Shown in pieces: positions 21,590 through 32,220 of a stretch of DNA of 64,000 nt. Each line of letters begins with the position of its first letter. Positions within the stretch are counted from its first letter, which is position 1. The stretch is from Agrypnia vestita (lineage: Eukaryota > Arthropoda > Insecta > Trichoptera > Phryganeidae): positions 310,001 through 374,000 of the forward strand of contig JADDOH010000163.1 in the NCBI GenBank assembly GCA_016648135.1, given 5' to 3'. The notes under the pieces were generated by a model, which saw only the letters and a list, made by a program, of their open reading frames with translations, did not search any database and was not told the DNA's origin. The translations under genes were made by a program, and so were the position numbers.

Positions 21590-21770
21590 ATCAGTGTTGC
21601 CACCAGAGATTTGACTTGTCTAAGTATTTGAAATACAGATACAAGATGCAAAATACGTATTTTCATCTTGTAACTGAAATACTTTTTTGAATATTCATCT
21701 AGTATCTTGTATTTAGATACATTCTTTTGGTATATTAGTATTTTGTAAATACTAAGATTGCTAAGATAAT
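21590..21770 (+). repeat. Possible hAT-type transposon end
   Basis: CAGTGTTGCCACCAGAG resembles hAT termini (CAGTG.TGCCA). It is followed by many TAGTATTT/AAATAC and CTTGTAT words that fold back on each other. No partner end or target duplication was found. Confidence 0.3.
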
Positions 21771-21885
21771 TTTTTCCAATGATGTACCTACCTATAATGA
21801 GACCTCATCGAAGAATAATGAGCGACAAAATGTTTGAGGAATTGGTTTTACTTAAGTCTCAATTAAAACCTTAAATATATATTAC

Positions 21886-22080
21886 TAGCTGATTGGCCCG
21901 GCTTCGCTCGGGACCATAATTCAGTAAGCATAGAATTGTGTTGACGTGTCTTTTTTGCTGGTTTCAGCATCTGTGATTGGATTGCCTTGCTGGACCGTCT
22001 TCGCTTTACCAAAACAGATATTTAAGCGCACAATCATAACACTCTAGAAAGAACCTTCCAAAACTTTCTAGAGCATTCCG
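21886..22080 (-). mobile_element. Helitron 3' end (reverse orientation)
   Basis: Read on the minus strand it ends CCCGAGCGAAGCCGGGCC then AATCAGCTAG followed by T, a GC hairpin and the CTAG-T terminus of Helitrons. The body upstream on that strand runs through 22080. The 5' TC end was not located. Confidence 0.65.
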
Positions 22081-22159
22081 AAATCTTATAGAACTTTTAG
22101 TAATATTCTAGAACTTTCTCCTTCCAGAACATTCTTGAACTTTGTCGAACGGTCTGATC

Positions 22160-22250
22160 ATCATACCGCGCAACAATCGATATATATAATACGAATTATT
22201 TATTTCGTATTATATATATAATACGAAATAAATAAATAATATAAAGAGAA
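22160..22250. repeat. AT-rich palindromes
   Basis: TATATATAATACGAA and its inverse TTCGTATTATATATA lie back to back with a second ATACGAAATAAATAAAT copy. Confidence 0.6.
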
Positions 22251-22288
22251 ACATACAAATAACAAATAATAAAACTGAAAAATTAAAT

Positions 22289-22370
22289 GCTGGAACCTGG
22301 ATTCGAACCACGGACCTCTGTGTTTCGCACACAGAGGTCCGTGGTCCGTTACCAATTTCACTATCCCAGC
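22289..22370 (-). repeat. tRNA-like sequence with a 17-bp perfect palindrome
   Basis: On the minus strand the ends pair like an acceptor stem (GCTGGGA with TTCCAGC). An A-box-like TAGTGAAATTGG and a perfect B box GGTTCGAATCC are present. The centre is a perfect inverted repeat, ACCACGGACCTCTGTGT (22307-22323) and its inverse (22329-22345) around a 5-nt loop. A cloverleaf anticodon arm cannot be drawn, so this is not a normal tRNA gene; tRNA-derived SINE or hairpin is more likely. Confidence 0.6.
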
Positions 22371-22550
22371 GGCTTAATAAGTCGTCAATATTTGATAGTA
22401 ATATGGTTCTCTTTGAATTATTAATTCACTTATTTATATTATTCCATTTTTATTCGGGAAATAATCGAATGTTACGAGAATATCAAACGAATTTCGATTT
22501 ACTATTCCTAGGAACCGTCATTTTTGACGGGTTAAAGTTAGTTTTCTGTA

Positions 22551-22740
22551 AAACGTTAGACTATCATTACAATAACTTTCAGAAATTCATTCGCTTTAAT
22601 GCGTCAAATAAAATGACAAAATGACAAAACCTTCCAAAAATACTTTTCACGTTATGCAAGGGCATAATTTTTTTTTATTATTTTACTTGCTTTCAAAGAG
22701 AGTGAATTTTTTATATTTACGGGTAAAAATATAATAAAAC
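22551..22740. repeat. Foldback repeat related to 54495-54692
   Basis: Shares CGTTAGACTATCATTA, AAATTCATTC..TTTAAT and GTCAAATAAAAT with the left arm at 54.5 kb. Its right part has TTATTTTACTTG...AGTGAATTTTT as the inverse arm. Confidence 0.55.
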
Positions 22741-22744
22741 AAAA

Positions 22745-24885
22745 ATGTTGAAAAATGTCAACTATCCTTATTTCCATTGTAATCTGTCCGTTACTCGCTG
22801 AAATTAGTCTGGAATTACGACGACAACACTGATGCCGCTAATGAAGCCCGACCCTAGAGTGACACGTCAATCAGCGCGCGACTCATGTTACACGCAAGGG
22901 TCGTCATTAATGATTATTATGTTCCGAGATTTTTCACGAACATACGGTTAGTTTAACTTTAAATTACAAACCACCCGCTTGCATATTCCCAGAAATTAAA
23001 TAACATGGATATCTTTTCTATAAAATAAAATAGTTTTAATATTAATACACGTAGAAAAAATTGATGAAAGTCGGAAAGAAATATGGTTGACTTAGAATTG
23101 CTTAAGAAACCATACTACCTGAGTGAAATTTTAAGCAGGCAGAAAATCAATTTCGACTTTTCATTTTCTATTTCTGTTAGCACAACGGAAATATTCAATT
23201 TACGTTCACCCGACGTCTGCTGACAAAATAGAACCGTGGTATATATGGCCCCACTTTTGTCACCTATTTTATTTTTGTGTTTCGATAATATTTATAGAAT
23301 ATCTAAATCTTATTTAACTTCGTCGTTTTTCCCATATAAATAGAGACCTCTATAACTGCTGTGCGATGTCTGCAATGCCTTTAGAAAAAGAAATGATTTC
23401 TTCAGTGCCTTCTTATCCGGGCGGTCTGGTTTGACAAAGCTTACACCGACCGTGGTTACATCGTAACATGCACTGGCTACCCTGATGGTGCCAGTACGTA
23501 ATGAATTAGCATGTTGTCGTCTTATAAACTAGTATACTGTATTTCTTTACCTTTATTTATACTTTACTTCCTCCACAAGGATATTACTAAACTAGAATAT
23601 TGAACCGGGAAATTATCCTTCCCAAATGAGATTTACCTACATGGTGCCAGTACGTAAGAAATTCGCATCCTGCATTTTTTTGACAAGTTAGCCTCCGTCA
23701 GTTAGCGGCCTTAACCTCGCGGGTTGTGTAAAAACACGAATTTAAACGTACCATTTCACATCCAAATTATCCTAAAATTTTATTTTTCTTATTAATTTAT
23801 TATAAATTTTAATCTGATTGACTTTAAGCCGCAAGTGTGCAGGACAAACATCAAGTTCCACGCACTCATTTATCTTGTAGTGATGAAAATTTTAATTTCA
23901 CTTTATCTCTCGATCGCTCGTGTTTTTATTCTTTATTACTTTTGTGATGTTCTTGCGTGCGTAGGCAATATAACTCGGCCTACGCACTTGGGAATAATCG
24001 GGTTCTTCTAATAATACTCGTTACGTAGGTAATAACATTTATTGGAGACACTACTTTATAATGCAATATGTACAACTGATTCGGACCCCGGTGAACCTCG
24101 TTCTGCCCGGTGCGGCGCAACAGCACGGGCGCCATCTACGCGTCTCGCTCGCACGCTTGCCTCTCACTCATCCAAGCGTCCGCACATTCGTCACATTGCA
24201 CATATCAAAATCATGTTTTATTTCTATTTCTGAAGCTGTGTCTGCCTATCTCAGCATTTAACCGTATGTCAATAGCTATTTATTGTAATTATATGATTGT
24301 TCCAATATCAGCTTTTTTTACGTAGTCCTATCCCATATCTTTCAACTCATACATTGACATCATAAATTAAAAGACCTGGATGTGAGGCACACGAGCTCTT
24401 CTACCATAAGAACCTACACCTGGGCATCATGACTTTATCGCAGAGTTAGTCGGTGGGATCCAACTGGGTGCGCGCATCTTGACTGAACCATCAGTATTCG
24501 TCCGTAGCGCGCCTGGGTGTATCAAAATCAATATATATATTTAAGTTAATTCATGTAAGAGAAAATTGAGCGGAAAAAGAAACTTTTTCAGTTATTCATT
24601 TTTCATGATGTACCTATCATTGTGAAAAATCCCGCTGGTAAATTTGCTGCCAGAAAGCATATAAGACAGCTTCGTCAATTATTCATAGAAAGAGGAAAAG
24701 GGGGAATAAGCAGCTGCTGGTGAATTTATCCTGTGATGGTCTGTGCATAATACTGAGAAATTAAGACAGCCACTTTGATTCGTTAGCGACGATGAAAGGA
24801 AAAATAATGAAAAGTAGTGGGAGTTTAAAAAAAAGTTTTTTTAAAAAAATATATAATATTTACTCGAAAACCTTTATCTAAATTT
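22745..24885. other. Unassigned stretch with a GC-rich block
   Basis: 24080-24190 is GC-rich (GGTGCGGCGCAACAGCACGG) with three overlapping short frames and no domain. TGGTGCCAGTACGTAA recurs at 23486 and 23642, so part of 23.4-23.7 kb is a diverged duplication. No gene is supported. Confidence 0.4.
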
Positions 24886-24904
24886 CATAGCAAAGTTATT
24901 GGTG

Positions 24905-25210
24905 AGTAAAGGTTTGGCATTGATTTATATTTTATTTATAGAAAACTTGCCATAAATGGCTTTTATTTATGTTTTATTTAGAGAAAACTTGCCGTAAATA
25001 ACATTTATTTATATTTTATCTAGAGGAAACTTGCCCTAAATAGCATTTATTTATATTTGATTAAGAGAATACTTGCCTTAAATGGCATTTATTTATATTT
25101 TATCTGGAGGAAAGTTGCCCTTAAAGGCATTTATTTGTATTTTATCTAAAGGAAACTTGCCCTAAATAGCATTTATTTATATTTTATCTTGATGAAACTT
25201 GCCAAAAATG
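24905..25210 (+). repeat. Tandem repeat, about 42-bp unit, seven copies
   Basis: GAAAACTTGCC.TAAATGGC / TTTATTTATATTTTATCTAG units begin near 24940, 24981, 25023, 25065, 25106, 25148 and 25190. Copies differ by point changes. Confidence 0.85.
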
Positions 25211-25338
25211 ATCCCCTATGGGCAAACACGATATTTAGGTCATAAAAAATGACAAATTGTGATGGGGAAAGTGATTTTAAAAACTACAATTAATTTATAA
25301 CATGTCACCATTAAACAATATTCATGTATAATTACATA

Positions 25339-26453
25339 TTAGGTCCTTACATATGAAATTGGCGTTTTGCCGTACTGGCAAATTTGATCTCAAATATCTT
25401 CTCTTTGGTTAGGAATTCCAAATCCAAATTTATACAGCTATTTACTCATGTATTTGTGTTTTGAAAATTATAATTCATTTGTTTTTTCCTCAATTGTTTT
25501 TTCTTTGCGTCACTCAGTTTACAATATGAAAAACTTGAAATATCGCGTTATTTACGAGTACGAGTTTCACCGTGGCACCAATGCTGCAGAAACGGCTCGA
25601 AGGATTAATGATGTGTATGGCGACGGTGCCGCAAAAGAAAACACAGTGCGTTTTTGAAGCAAATTGGTAAGGTGTAAAAGCTTGAAAGGTGGGTACCTCA
25701 CGAATTGAGTGAAGCAAATCAACAAACGCGCGTTGACTGCTGCGTTGCATTACTCAACCGGCACAATAATGAAGGGATTTTAAATCGAATCATTACCTGT
25801 GATGAAAAGTGGATCCTGTACGATAATCGGAAGCGCTCATCGCAATGGCTGAACCCTGCCGAACCAGCCAAACCATGCCCCAAGCGAAAATTGACTCCAA
25901 AAAAGTTACTTGTGAGCGTTTGGTGGACTAGTGCTGGTGTCGTTCACTACAGCTTTCTTAAATCTGGCCAGACGATTACGGCAGATGTCTATTGTCAGCA
26001 ACTGCAAACCATGATGGAAAAGCTAGCTGCTAAACAACCGAGGCTGGTTAATCGCTCTAGGCCACTGCTGCTTCACGATAACGCTAGACCACACACTGCA
26101 CAACAGACGGCTACCAAATTAGAGGAGCTTCAATTGGAATGTCTAAGACATCCACCGTACTCTCCGGACCTTGCCCCAACAGATTACCATTTTTTTCGAA
26201 ATTTGGATAACTTCTTGCAAAGGAAAAAATTCAACTCCGATGGAGCAGTCCAAACCGCCTTCAAAGATTTTATTGATTCCCGTCCAAATAGTTTTTTTAG
26301 TAAAGGGATCGATGAACTACCTATGAGATGGCAAAAGTGCATAGATAGCAATGGTACATACTTTGATTAAATAAATAAATAAAAAAATAAAATAAAAAAA
26401 TCGGCTTTATGTTCCTCCCATACTAAACGCCGATTTCATATGTAAGGACCTAA
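25339..26453 (+). mobile_element. mariner element copy 1, internally deleted (1115 bp)
   Basis: The ends TTAGGTCCTTACATATGAAA and their inverse at 26430-26453 are flanked by TA on both sides (25337-25338, 26454-26455), the mariner target duplication. Relative to the intact copy at 30934-32218 it lacks about 170 bp of the transposase 5' half. Confidence 0.95.
25526..26370 (+). pseudogene. mariner transposase, internally deleted
   Basis: From ATG 25526 it matches the intact copy (MKNLKYRVIYEYEFHRGTNA), then loses about 170 bp at 25652-25654 (GTGCGTTTTTG joined to AAGCAAATTGG; 3-nt microhomology possible), which removes the second helix-turn-helix. An AAA to TAA change follows in the GKVKKLE segment. 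From 25705 a 221-codon frame retains WVPHEL-like start, CDEKW, HDNARPH and YSPDLAPTD, so the catalytic DDD residues remain, but no whole protein can be made. Confidence 0.95.
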
Positions 26454-26459
26454 TATAAG

Positions 26460-26870
26460 TTATTTTCCCGTTTTTATAAAAGATTTCAAAATATTAATTT
26501 TACACACATTCGTGTGAAAAATGATCCCTGAGGATCATTTACCCTTATCAAAATTAAACAAAAATCTGATAAAATAATGTGGTGAATTACCGGAAACACC
26601 AAATCAATAAATGATAACAAATATTAATGCATTCTGAATCGCGCGATAGATATAAAGTAATTACAATTCAACATATCAGTCAGTTTATTAAGATAATTTA
26701 TAAGTATAAGTTTTTTTTTAGATTTTATAAGTATTATAATATAAAGTATTATAATATAAAATAAAATAAAAAAATATAAAGATATATAAGATTAGATAAT
26801 TTATAAGTATAAGTATATAAGGAAAAAAGTCTCACCTTAAATCAAAACAGTGTTTTTTTTTATATTGACT
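26460..26870. other. AT-rich stretch, no gene
   Basis: Repeated TATAAGTAT and ATAATATAAA words at 26690-26820. Confidence 0.5.
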
Positions 26871-26874
26871 AATT

Positions 26875-27026
26875 TGTTTTACCGATACGCCTTTACTGGA
26901 GTCATAATGGTTATTACGAAGATATTTGCACACTTCAACGATAGATGGCATGTTTTACCGATACGCCTTTACTGCAGTCATAATGGTTATTACGAAGATA
27001 TTTGCACACTTCAACGATAGATGGCA
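26875..27026 (+). repeat. 76-bp tandem duplication
   Basis: Two units (26875-26950 and 26951-27026) starting TGTTTTACCGATACGCC and ending GATAGATGGCA differ at one position seen (GGAG/GCAG), so the duplication is recent. Confidence 0.9.
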
Positions 27027-27189
27027 TTTATAGTTCGGATGGAAGATGGAACCGAAGGGATCGTTTTATATAGAGCACAGGTCGGCAAAGTGCGGCTCTT
27101 TGGCCACGTAAGGGAGGCTCTGGCACACATATCCACGGGCAGGCGAGCCAAGGGGGTCGGTCGGGAAGAGAAAGGAAACACAATTTTTT

Positions 27190-27560
27190 AGATGGTAGAA
27201 GAAGTCATTCAATTCGAAAACAAATTATCCTTTCTGCTCAAAAAGGGAAACGTTGTTTCACTTTCCGAGTTTCCATCGCCAAGACAACAGAGCGACCTTA
27301 GCATTTGTCAAAAATCCCCTTAATGCTACGATAACAAATTTGAAATTTTATCCTTTTGGCATTGACATTGCTTTACAACTGCTGGATTTAAAAAACAAGT
27401 AAATATGGCGCTCTAAATTTGAACGTCTTTGTGTTGATTTGAAAATATTGGAGAAGAGCAAATGTGAACTTAGTTCACAACACAAATGATCTGCTTTAAA
27501 AGACCTGGAGGAGGAAAACATGATCATGCATGAGGTATTTTCAGCTCGCAACGTCATTTC
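27190..27560 (+). pseudogene. Possible hAT transposase remnant
   Basis: Frame-broken sequence reads FENKLSFLLKKGNVVSLSEF, DLSICQK and, after a shift, WRSKFE..CVDLKILEKSK and LKDLEEEN. This resembles the coiled region of GTF2IRD2/ZBED-type hAT transposases. Several stops are present; the assignment is tentative. Confidence 0.3.
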
Positions 27561-27942
27561 GATGATGCGATATTATTTTTTTCATAATATTAATAGATTT
27601 CTAAAACAGAATTGAAATCTATTCAGAGGCAAAATATTTTTTGCTTAATATTTTAAATAAATTTTAGATGAAAAATTAAAAAATAAATGCAAATTTATGC
27701 AATTATAATAATAACTCTAACAGTTGGTAATACTAAATACATCGGTCAAGCTTATAGAACTCTCAACAAAAAAGAGCCTCTTCGTTTTTGAACTAGTAAT
27801 ACTTATTTCCGAATTTGCGAACCACATTAAATAATAATCATTATTTTCATTAATGTACCACTAAACTTCACCATCCTGTCACACGTATAAGAATAAAATG
27901 AATAATTTTGGAAGTTTAGAAATAAAACAAATTATAATTTAA

Positions 27943-28602
27943 TTTATATATAAATAGATTACTTGTCTAAGACCACTAATGAGTTTAAGACTACACGACT
28001 AGTTTCGACAACTACCGATGTTTTCATCAACGGGTGATGATATAAACTGAAGCATAAGAGTAAAATTAATTATCTAAGGTACTGATAGAGGCGGGTGGAG
28101 TTATGTTTGGGGGGAGGGGGTTAGCTGGGGGTGAGGTTTGAGTTAACGGGAATAAAGTAAGGAGCGGTGAAGAATTTTGAAATATTATGTTATTGATTAG
28201 AGTTTTATTAGAATTTAAATTTTTATGTATTTCTAAATTTTCGAGATTGTTCATTATTTGGCCTTTATATTTAACAGGGTGTAATAGTTTAAGTGTATGG
28301 GAATGGAAAGAATGATTGGTATTAATAATGTGGTTAGAAAATTCTGAAAAATAATTACTAACAAAACCGCGACGGTGTTCTTTTATTCTAATTTTAAGAT
28401 TTCTCGCAGTTTAACCGATGTATTTCATATTGCAGTCATGCAGACATAACTCCACCTACCTCTATCAGTACCGTAGATAATTAATTTTACTCTTATGCTT
28501 CAGTTTATATCATCACCCGTTGATGACAACATCGGTAGTTGTAGAAACTAGTCGTGTAGTCTTAAACTCATTAGTGGTCTTAGACAAGTAATGTATTTAT
28601 AT
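27943..28602 (-). mobile_element. Penelope-like element 3' part bracketed by inverted terminal repeats
   Basis: Inverse arms of about 120 bp (27943-28075 and 28475-28602) contain CTAGTTTCGACAACTACCGA (left) and its inverse with GAAACTAGTCGTGTAGTC (right). GTTGATGA plus GAAAC gives a hammerhead-like order with a changed first core base on both arms. The arms enclose a GIY-YIG coding remnant on the minus strand. Confidence 0.75.
28066..28440 (-). pseudogene. PLE GIY-YIG endonuclease remnant
   Basis: The minus strand encodes HDCNMKYIG, TARNLKIRIKEHRRGFVSN, NHIINTNHSFH and LHPVKYKGQIMNNLENLEIH. The YIG.T.RNLK.RI.EH and H...K...LD.LE.LEI.K motifs define the C-terminal nuclease of PLEs. A stop replaces one residue after YIG, and only the 3' end of the element is present. 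The tail is Pro/Asn-rich up to 28066. Confidence 0.85.
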
Positions 28603-29530
28603 ATAATTATAATGTCATTCCACAAAGTTAACGCCAGTTCAATAAATAATATATAATTTAATTTGCTCAAGAATACTGTTCAACAATATTACTTTCACTA
28701 ACACTTCTCCTCTTCAATCAATATTCCTGTTACATTTCGTCAGTACCTGATCAATTAATTATTTGTATTTCCACCTTATCCATCTTGCGTTTAAAAAAGA
28801 ATATTTTAATGTAGTCAGTTTAATACTCCTCCTGCCGATGAAAGATTCTGATACTCTTTATATGATAGAATATAAAATTATAATTAAACTCACGTAAGTA
28901 AAACAAAGTTGATGTTTTTCACCCAATTTAATGATCATCATGAATAATTTCTACAACGTTAACACCAATCCATCAATAATTCAAAAATATCAAATAAATA
29001 TAAAATTCTTGTTTTTTCAATGCACGCCACTGGAAATCGCTATTAAGAAATAGACTACTTGCACAACTACATATACAGAAATTATGTAATCACGTAGGGC
29101 ACGTTTGATACTAGAAATGTCTCGAATCCCTTGCGAAAATTCCTCGTAAAATGTTTTTTCCAAGTACCTTTGTTTCGTTTTAGAACCCCTTCAAAAGATG
29201 GTGAAATTGTAAGATACATTGTACATAGTTAATGAGGTAACGAGAAAATGCTATCGAGGTCGCTTTGTCTCACAAATACCTACTCACATTGAATGAAATC
29301 TTATATAAATCAGTTGCAATATAAACACAACCAATGGTTTCATAACGAATATTAACGAATGAGTCTGGCTGAACTAAAATAATAATATTATATTAAAAAT
29401 ATAATTTAAAACACGCTTTAAAAAAATTACTAAAGAGGAGAAAATATTTTTTTAACATCCACGGTACTAAAAACGATCGCAGTGTATGCGTATGTTAATA
29501 AAATTAGCAACGTAACATAAAAATAATATA
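28603..29530. other. Unassigned AT-rich stretch
   Basis: Contains unassigned AT-rich sequence. No gene or repeat end is supported. Confidence 0.5.
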
Positions 29531-29549
29531 TAATAATTAAATGAAACAC

Positions 29550-29640
29550 GACTTAGTGTAAACCACTAAATATGAATAAACACCTCTACAAGTTTCAGGA
29601 ACGAAGTTCGCTTCCTCAGGAGAATACAATATATACTAAA
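29550..29640 (-). repeat. PLE terminal repeat with hammerhead-like core (third type)
   Basis: Minus strand: CTGAGGA (29613-29619), stem AGCGAACTTCGTTCC, GAAAC (29592-29596), then TTGTAGAGGTGTTTA. The core N is G (CUGAGGA), a permitted position. It lies directly downstream of the PLE coding remnant at 29716-30125. Confidence 0.65.
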
Positions 29641-29715
29641 ATTAAATGATCACTATATAATTAACCAGTGGGGTGGAGAGTAGGCGGAGTAAATAGAAGG
29701 GGGAGGGGGGTGTTG

Positions 29716-30125
29716 TTAGGGAATAATTAAGGGATTGTAACTTTGGGTTTTATTTATAATTGGAAAAATGTTAAGTATGGGGTTGTTTGGAAATGGAATT
29801 TGACTGTTTATTATATTATTATTGAGGTTAATATTTTTTATTATTTCTAAAATTTCAAAACTATCTAATTGTCTATTATTTTTGTTATTTTGTAAAATTT
29901 TAAGACCTAAATTGATGTCGAAAGTATGGTCATGTTCCAGCAAATGGTTTGCAAATTCCGAGTATCCATTGCTATTCAAACATCTTAAATGTTCCTTAAT
30001 TCTTTTTCTTTACTTCTCTTTGTTTTGCCAATGTAAAAGGCTGTACAATCTTTACATTCTAATTTATAAATTCCTGATTTTTTTAATAGCGCTATCCTTA
30101 TCCTTATTTTTTTTAAATTTAGTAT
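29716..30125 (-). pseudogene. PLE GIY-YIG endonuclease remnant
   Basis: The minus frame MNSNGYSEFANHLLEHDHTF then DINLGLKILQ and LDSFEILEIIKN matches the end of the PLE endonuclease (.FA.HLLE..H.F........L.. .. LD.LE..EI.K). Upstream (29980-30090) CKDCTAFYIGKTK-like sequence encodes the YIG motif after a frame change. The polymerase part is absent, so this is a 3'-end-only copy of a PLE that differs from the one at 28 kb. Confidence 0.75.
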
Positions 30126-30779
30126 TAGTTTAGAAAGCGGGTTAAAAATAATATTTATAAAAACAATTTATGTCATAATACCAGTATCCATTAAAAAACA
30201 TTTAATTATTAACATAGTACAGGATCATACGCAAAATTATTTTTTGTGTGAATATTGAACGTAAAAAAGCAATGCACAAGCAAAAATATTATTTTTGAAC
30301 GTATTAATATATAATCCCCAATAATTCCTAGAATACAATAGCCTAATCTCATTCCGTTTTCAAAATTAGTGTGATTTCAAAATTGTTATTATCTTAATAA
30401 AATTAAAACATTTTTTACGCTTTGAATCCAATACCAAGCCAAAATTTAAATAGGTACGTTCCGGATTAGAGCAAACTGAAGATTTACTTACTTGATTACT
30501 TACCATCACGCCATTCCCCCCATTCTCCTGTCCTAACACACAACTCGTCATAATCGTAGAATAACGACGCATGTCATTTTTCTCAAGTTTGCAGGAGAGC
30601 TGTTTTAAGTTTTATTTACATAAAGACACTTTGTCATAGCTCGATAACTACAAAATTTTCTTTTGAAACTTGGGTTAGTTATTTAAAGTTGATACCTTTC
30701 AAACCTCAAATATAGTCAGCGCAGTACAACGACGTTTTTACATATGCTGCATTGTTTTACGATAGCAAATCAGAACCGT

Positions 30780-30931
30780 CGTTATAGGGACTTCATATAG
30801 GAATAAATACTATGAAGAACCTTTACTTTTCCTTTGTTAGGAGTATTCTTGAGTACGCATCTCAGGTGTGGAGCCCCAGATATCAAGTTCATATAAACAG
30901 AATCGAAAGTGTTCAGAACAGATTCATAAAA
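30780..30931 (+). pseudogene. Non-LTR retrotransposon fragment (5' side of a mariner insertion)
   Basis: The frame reads FVRSILEYASQVWSPRYQVH then INRIESVQNRFIKY, the classic thumb motif of Jockey/R1-like elements (.RS.LEYAS..W.P.... I..IE..Q..F.KY). A mariner element inserted at TA 30932-30933 cuts it. The element resumes at 32221 and runs to a (TAAA)n tail near 33140. Confidence 0.85.
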
Positions 30932-30933
30932 TA

Positions 30934-32218
30934 TTAGGTCCTTACATATGAAATTGGCGTTTAGTATGGGAGGAACATAAAGCCGATTTTTTTTATTATA
31001 ATATATTTATTTAATCAAAGTATGTACCATTGCTATCTATGCACTTTTGCCATCTCATAGGTAGTCCATCGATCCCTTTACTAAAAAAACCATTCGGACG
31101 GGAATCAATAAAATCTTTGAAGGCGGTTTGGACTGCCCCATCGGAGTTGAATTTTTTCCTTTGCAAGAAGTTATCCAAATTTCGAAAAAAATGGTAATCT
31201 GTTGGGGCAAGGTCCGGAGAGTACGGTGGATGTCTTAGACATTCCAATTGAAGCTCCTCTAATTTGGTAGCCGTCTGTTGTGCAGTGTGTGGTCTAGCGT
31301 TATCATGAAGCAGCAGTGGCCTAGAGCGATTAACCAGCCTCGGTTGTTTAGCAGCTAGCTTTTCCATCATGGTTTGCAGTTGCTGACAATAGACATCTGC
31401 CGTAATCGTCTGGCCAGATTTAAGAAAGCTGTAGTGAACGACACCAGCACTAGTCCACCAAACGCTCACAAGTAACTTTTTTGGAGTCAATTTTCGCTTG
31501 GGGCATGGTTTGGCTGGTTCGGCAGGGTTCAGCCATTGCGATGAGCGCTTCCGATTATCGTACAGGATCCACTTTTCATCACAGGTAATGATTCGATTTA
31601 AAATCCCTTCATTATTGTGCCGGTTGAGTAATGCAACGCAGCAGTCAACGCGCGTTTGTTGATTTGCTTCACTCAATTCGTGAGGTACCCACCTTTCAAG
31701 CTTTTTCACCTTACCAATTTGCTTCAAGTGGATTAAAACAGTTTTATCACTAACACCGCAGCCTGCAGCTAACTCGGATGTGGTTTGCGATGGATCCGCT
31801 TCCACAATAGCCTTCAATTCTTCATTATCAACTTTGGTCTCCGGCCGTCCACGGGGCTTGTTCTGCAGGTCGAAATTTCCAGAACGAAAACGTTGGAACC
31901 AAAAACGCACTGTGTTTTCTTTTGCGGCACCGTCGCCATACACATCATTAATCCTTCGAGCCGTTTCTGCAGCACTGGTGCCACGGTGGAACTCGTACTC
32001 GTAAATAACGCGATATTTCAAGTTTTTCATTTTGTAAACTGAGTGACGCAAAGAAAAAAAAAATTGAGGAAAAAACAAATGAATTATAATTTTCAAAACA
32101 CAAATACAGGAGTAAATAGCTGTATAAATTTGGATTTGGAATTCCTAACCAAAGAGAAGATATTTGAGATCAAATTTGCCAGTACGGCAAAACGCCAATT
32201 TCATATGTAAGGACCTAA
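30934..32218 (-). mobile_element. mariner element copy 2, full length (1285 bp)
   Basis: Terminal TTAGGTCCTTACATATGAAA repeats at both ends, flanked by TA (30932-30933 and 32219-32220). It carries an uninterrupted transposase on the minus strand. It sits inside a non-LTR retrotransposon. Size and structure are standard for mariner. Confidence 0.97.
31011..32030 (-). CDS. mariner transposase, apparently intact
   Basis: A 339-codon transposase that cuts and pastes the element at TA sites. The N-terminal part has two helix-turn-helix DNA-binding regions (about 1-110; the second includes SDKTVLIHLKQIG), followed by the WVPHEL linker at about 120. The D,D34D catalytic triad is visible: CDEKW (first D), LLHDNARPH (second D) and YSPDLAPTDYHFF (third D, 34 residues between the second and third). 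The start at 32030 (MKNLKYRVIYEYEF) is chosen over an upstream in-frame ATG at 32096 that would add a hydrophobic 22-residue lead not typical of mariner. No stop or shift was found, so the protein could be functional; activity is not shown. Confidence 0.95.
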   Translation of the reverse strand: MKNLKYRVIYEYEFHRGTSAAETARRINDVYGDGAAKENTVRFWFQRFRSGNFDLQNKPRGRPETKVDNEELKAIVEADPSQTTSELAAGCGVSDKTVLIHLKQIGKVKKLERWVPHELSEANQQTRVDCCVALLNRHNNEGILNRIITCDEKWILYDNRKRSSQWLNPAEPAKPCPKRKLTPKKLLVSVWWTSAGVVHYSFLKSGQTITADVYCQQLQTMMEKLAAKQPRLVNRSRPLLLHDNARPHTAQQTATKLEELQLECLRHPPYSPDLAPTDYHFFRNLDNFLQRKKFNSDGAVQTAFKDFIDSRPNGFFSKGIDGLPMRWQKCIDSNGTYFD

Positions 32219-32220
32219 TA

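Noticed and set aside
21590..22830. A complete hAT element between CAGTGTTGCC (21592) and CAACACTG (22823)
   Set aside because: The 8 bp outside the two ends do not match, and the interior holds unrelated repeats.
31780..32042. Plus-strand frames inside mariner copies 2 and 3
   Set aside because: Antisense shadows of the transposase gene, repeated identically at 63412-63674.
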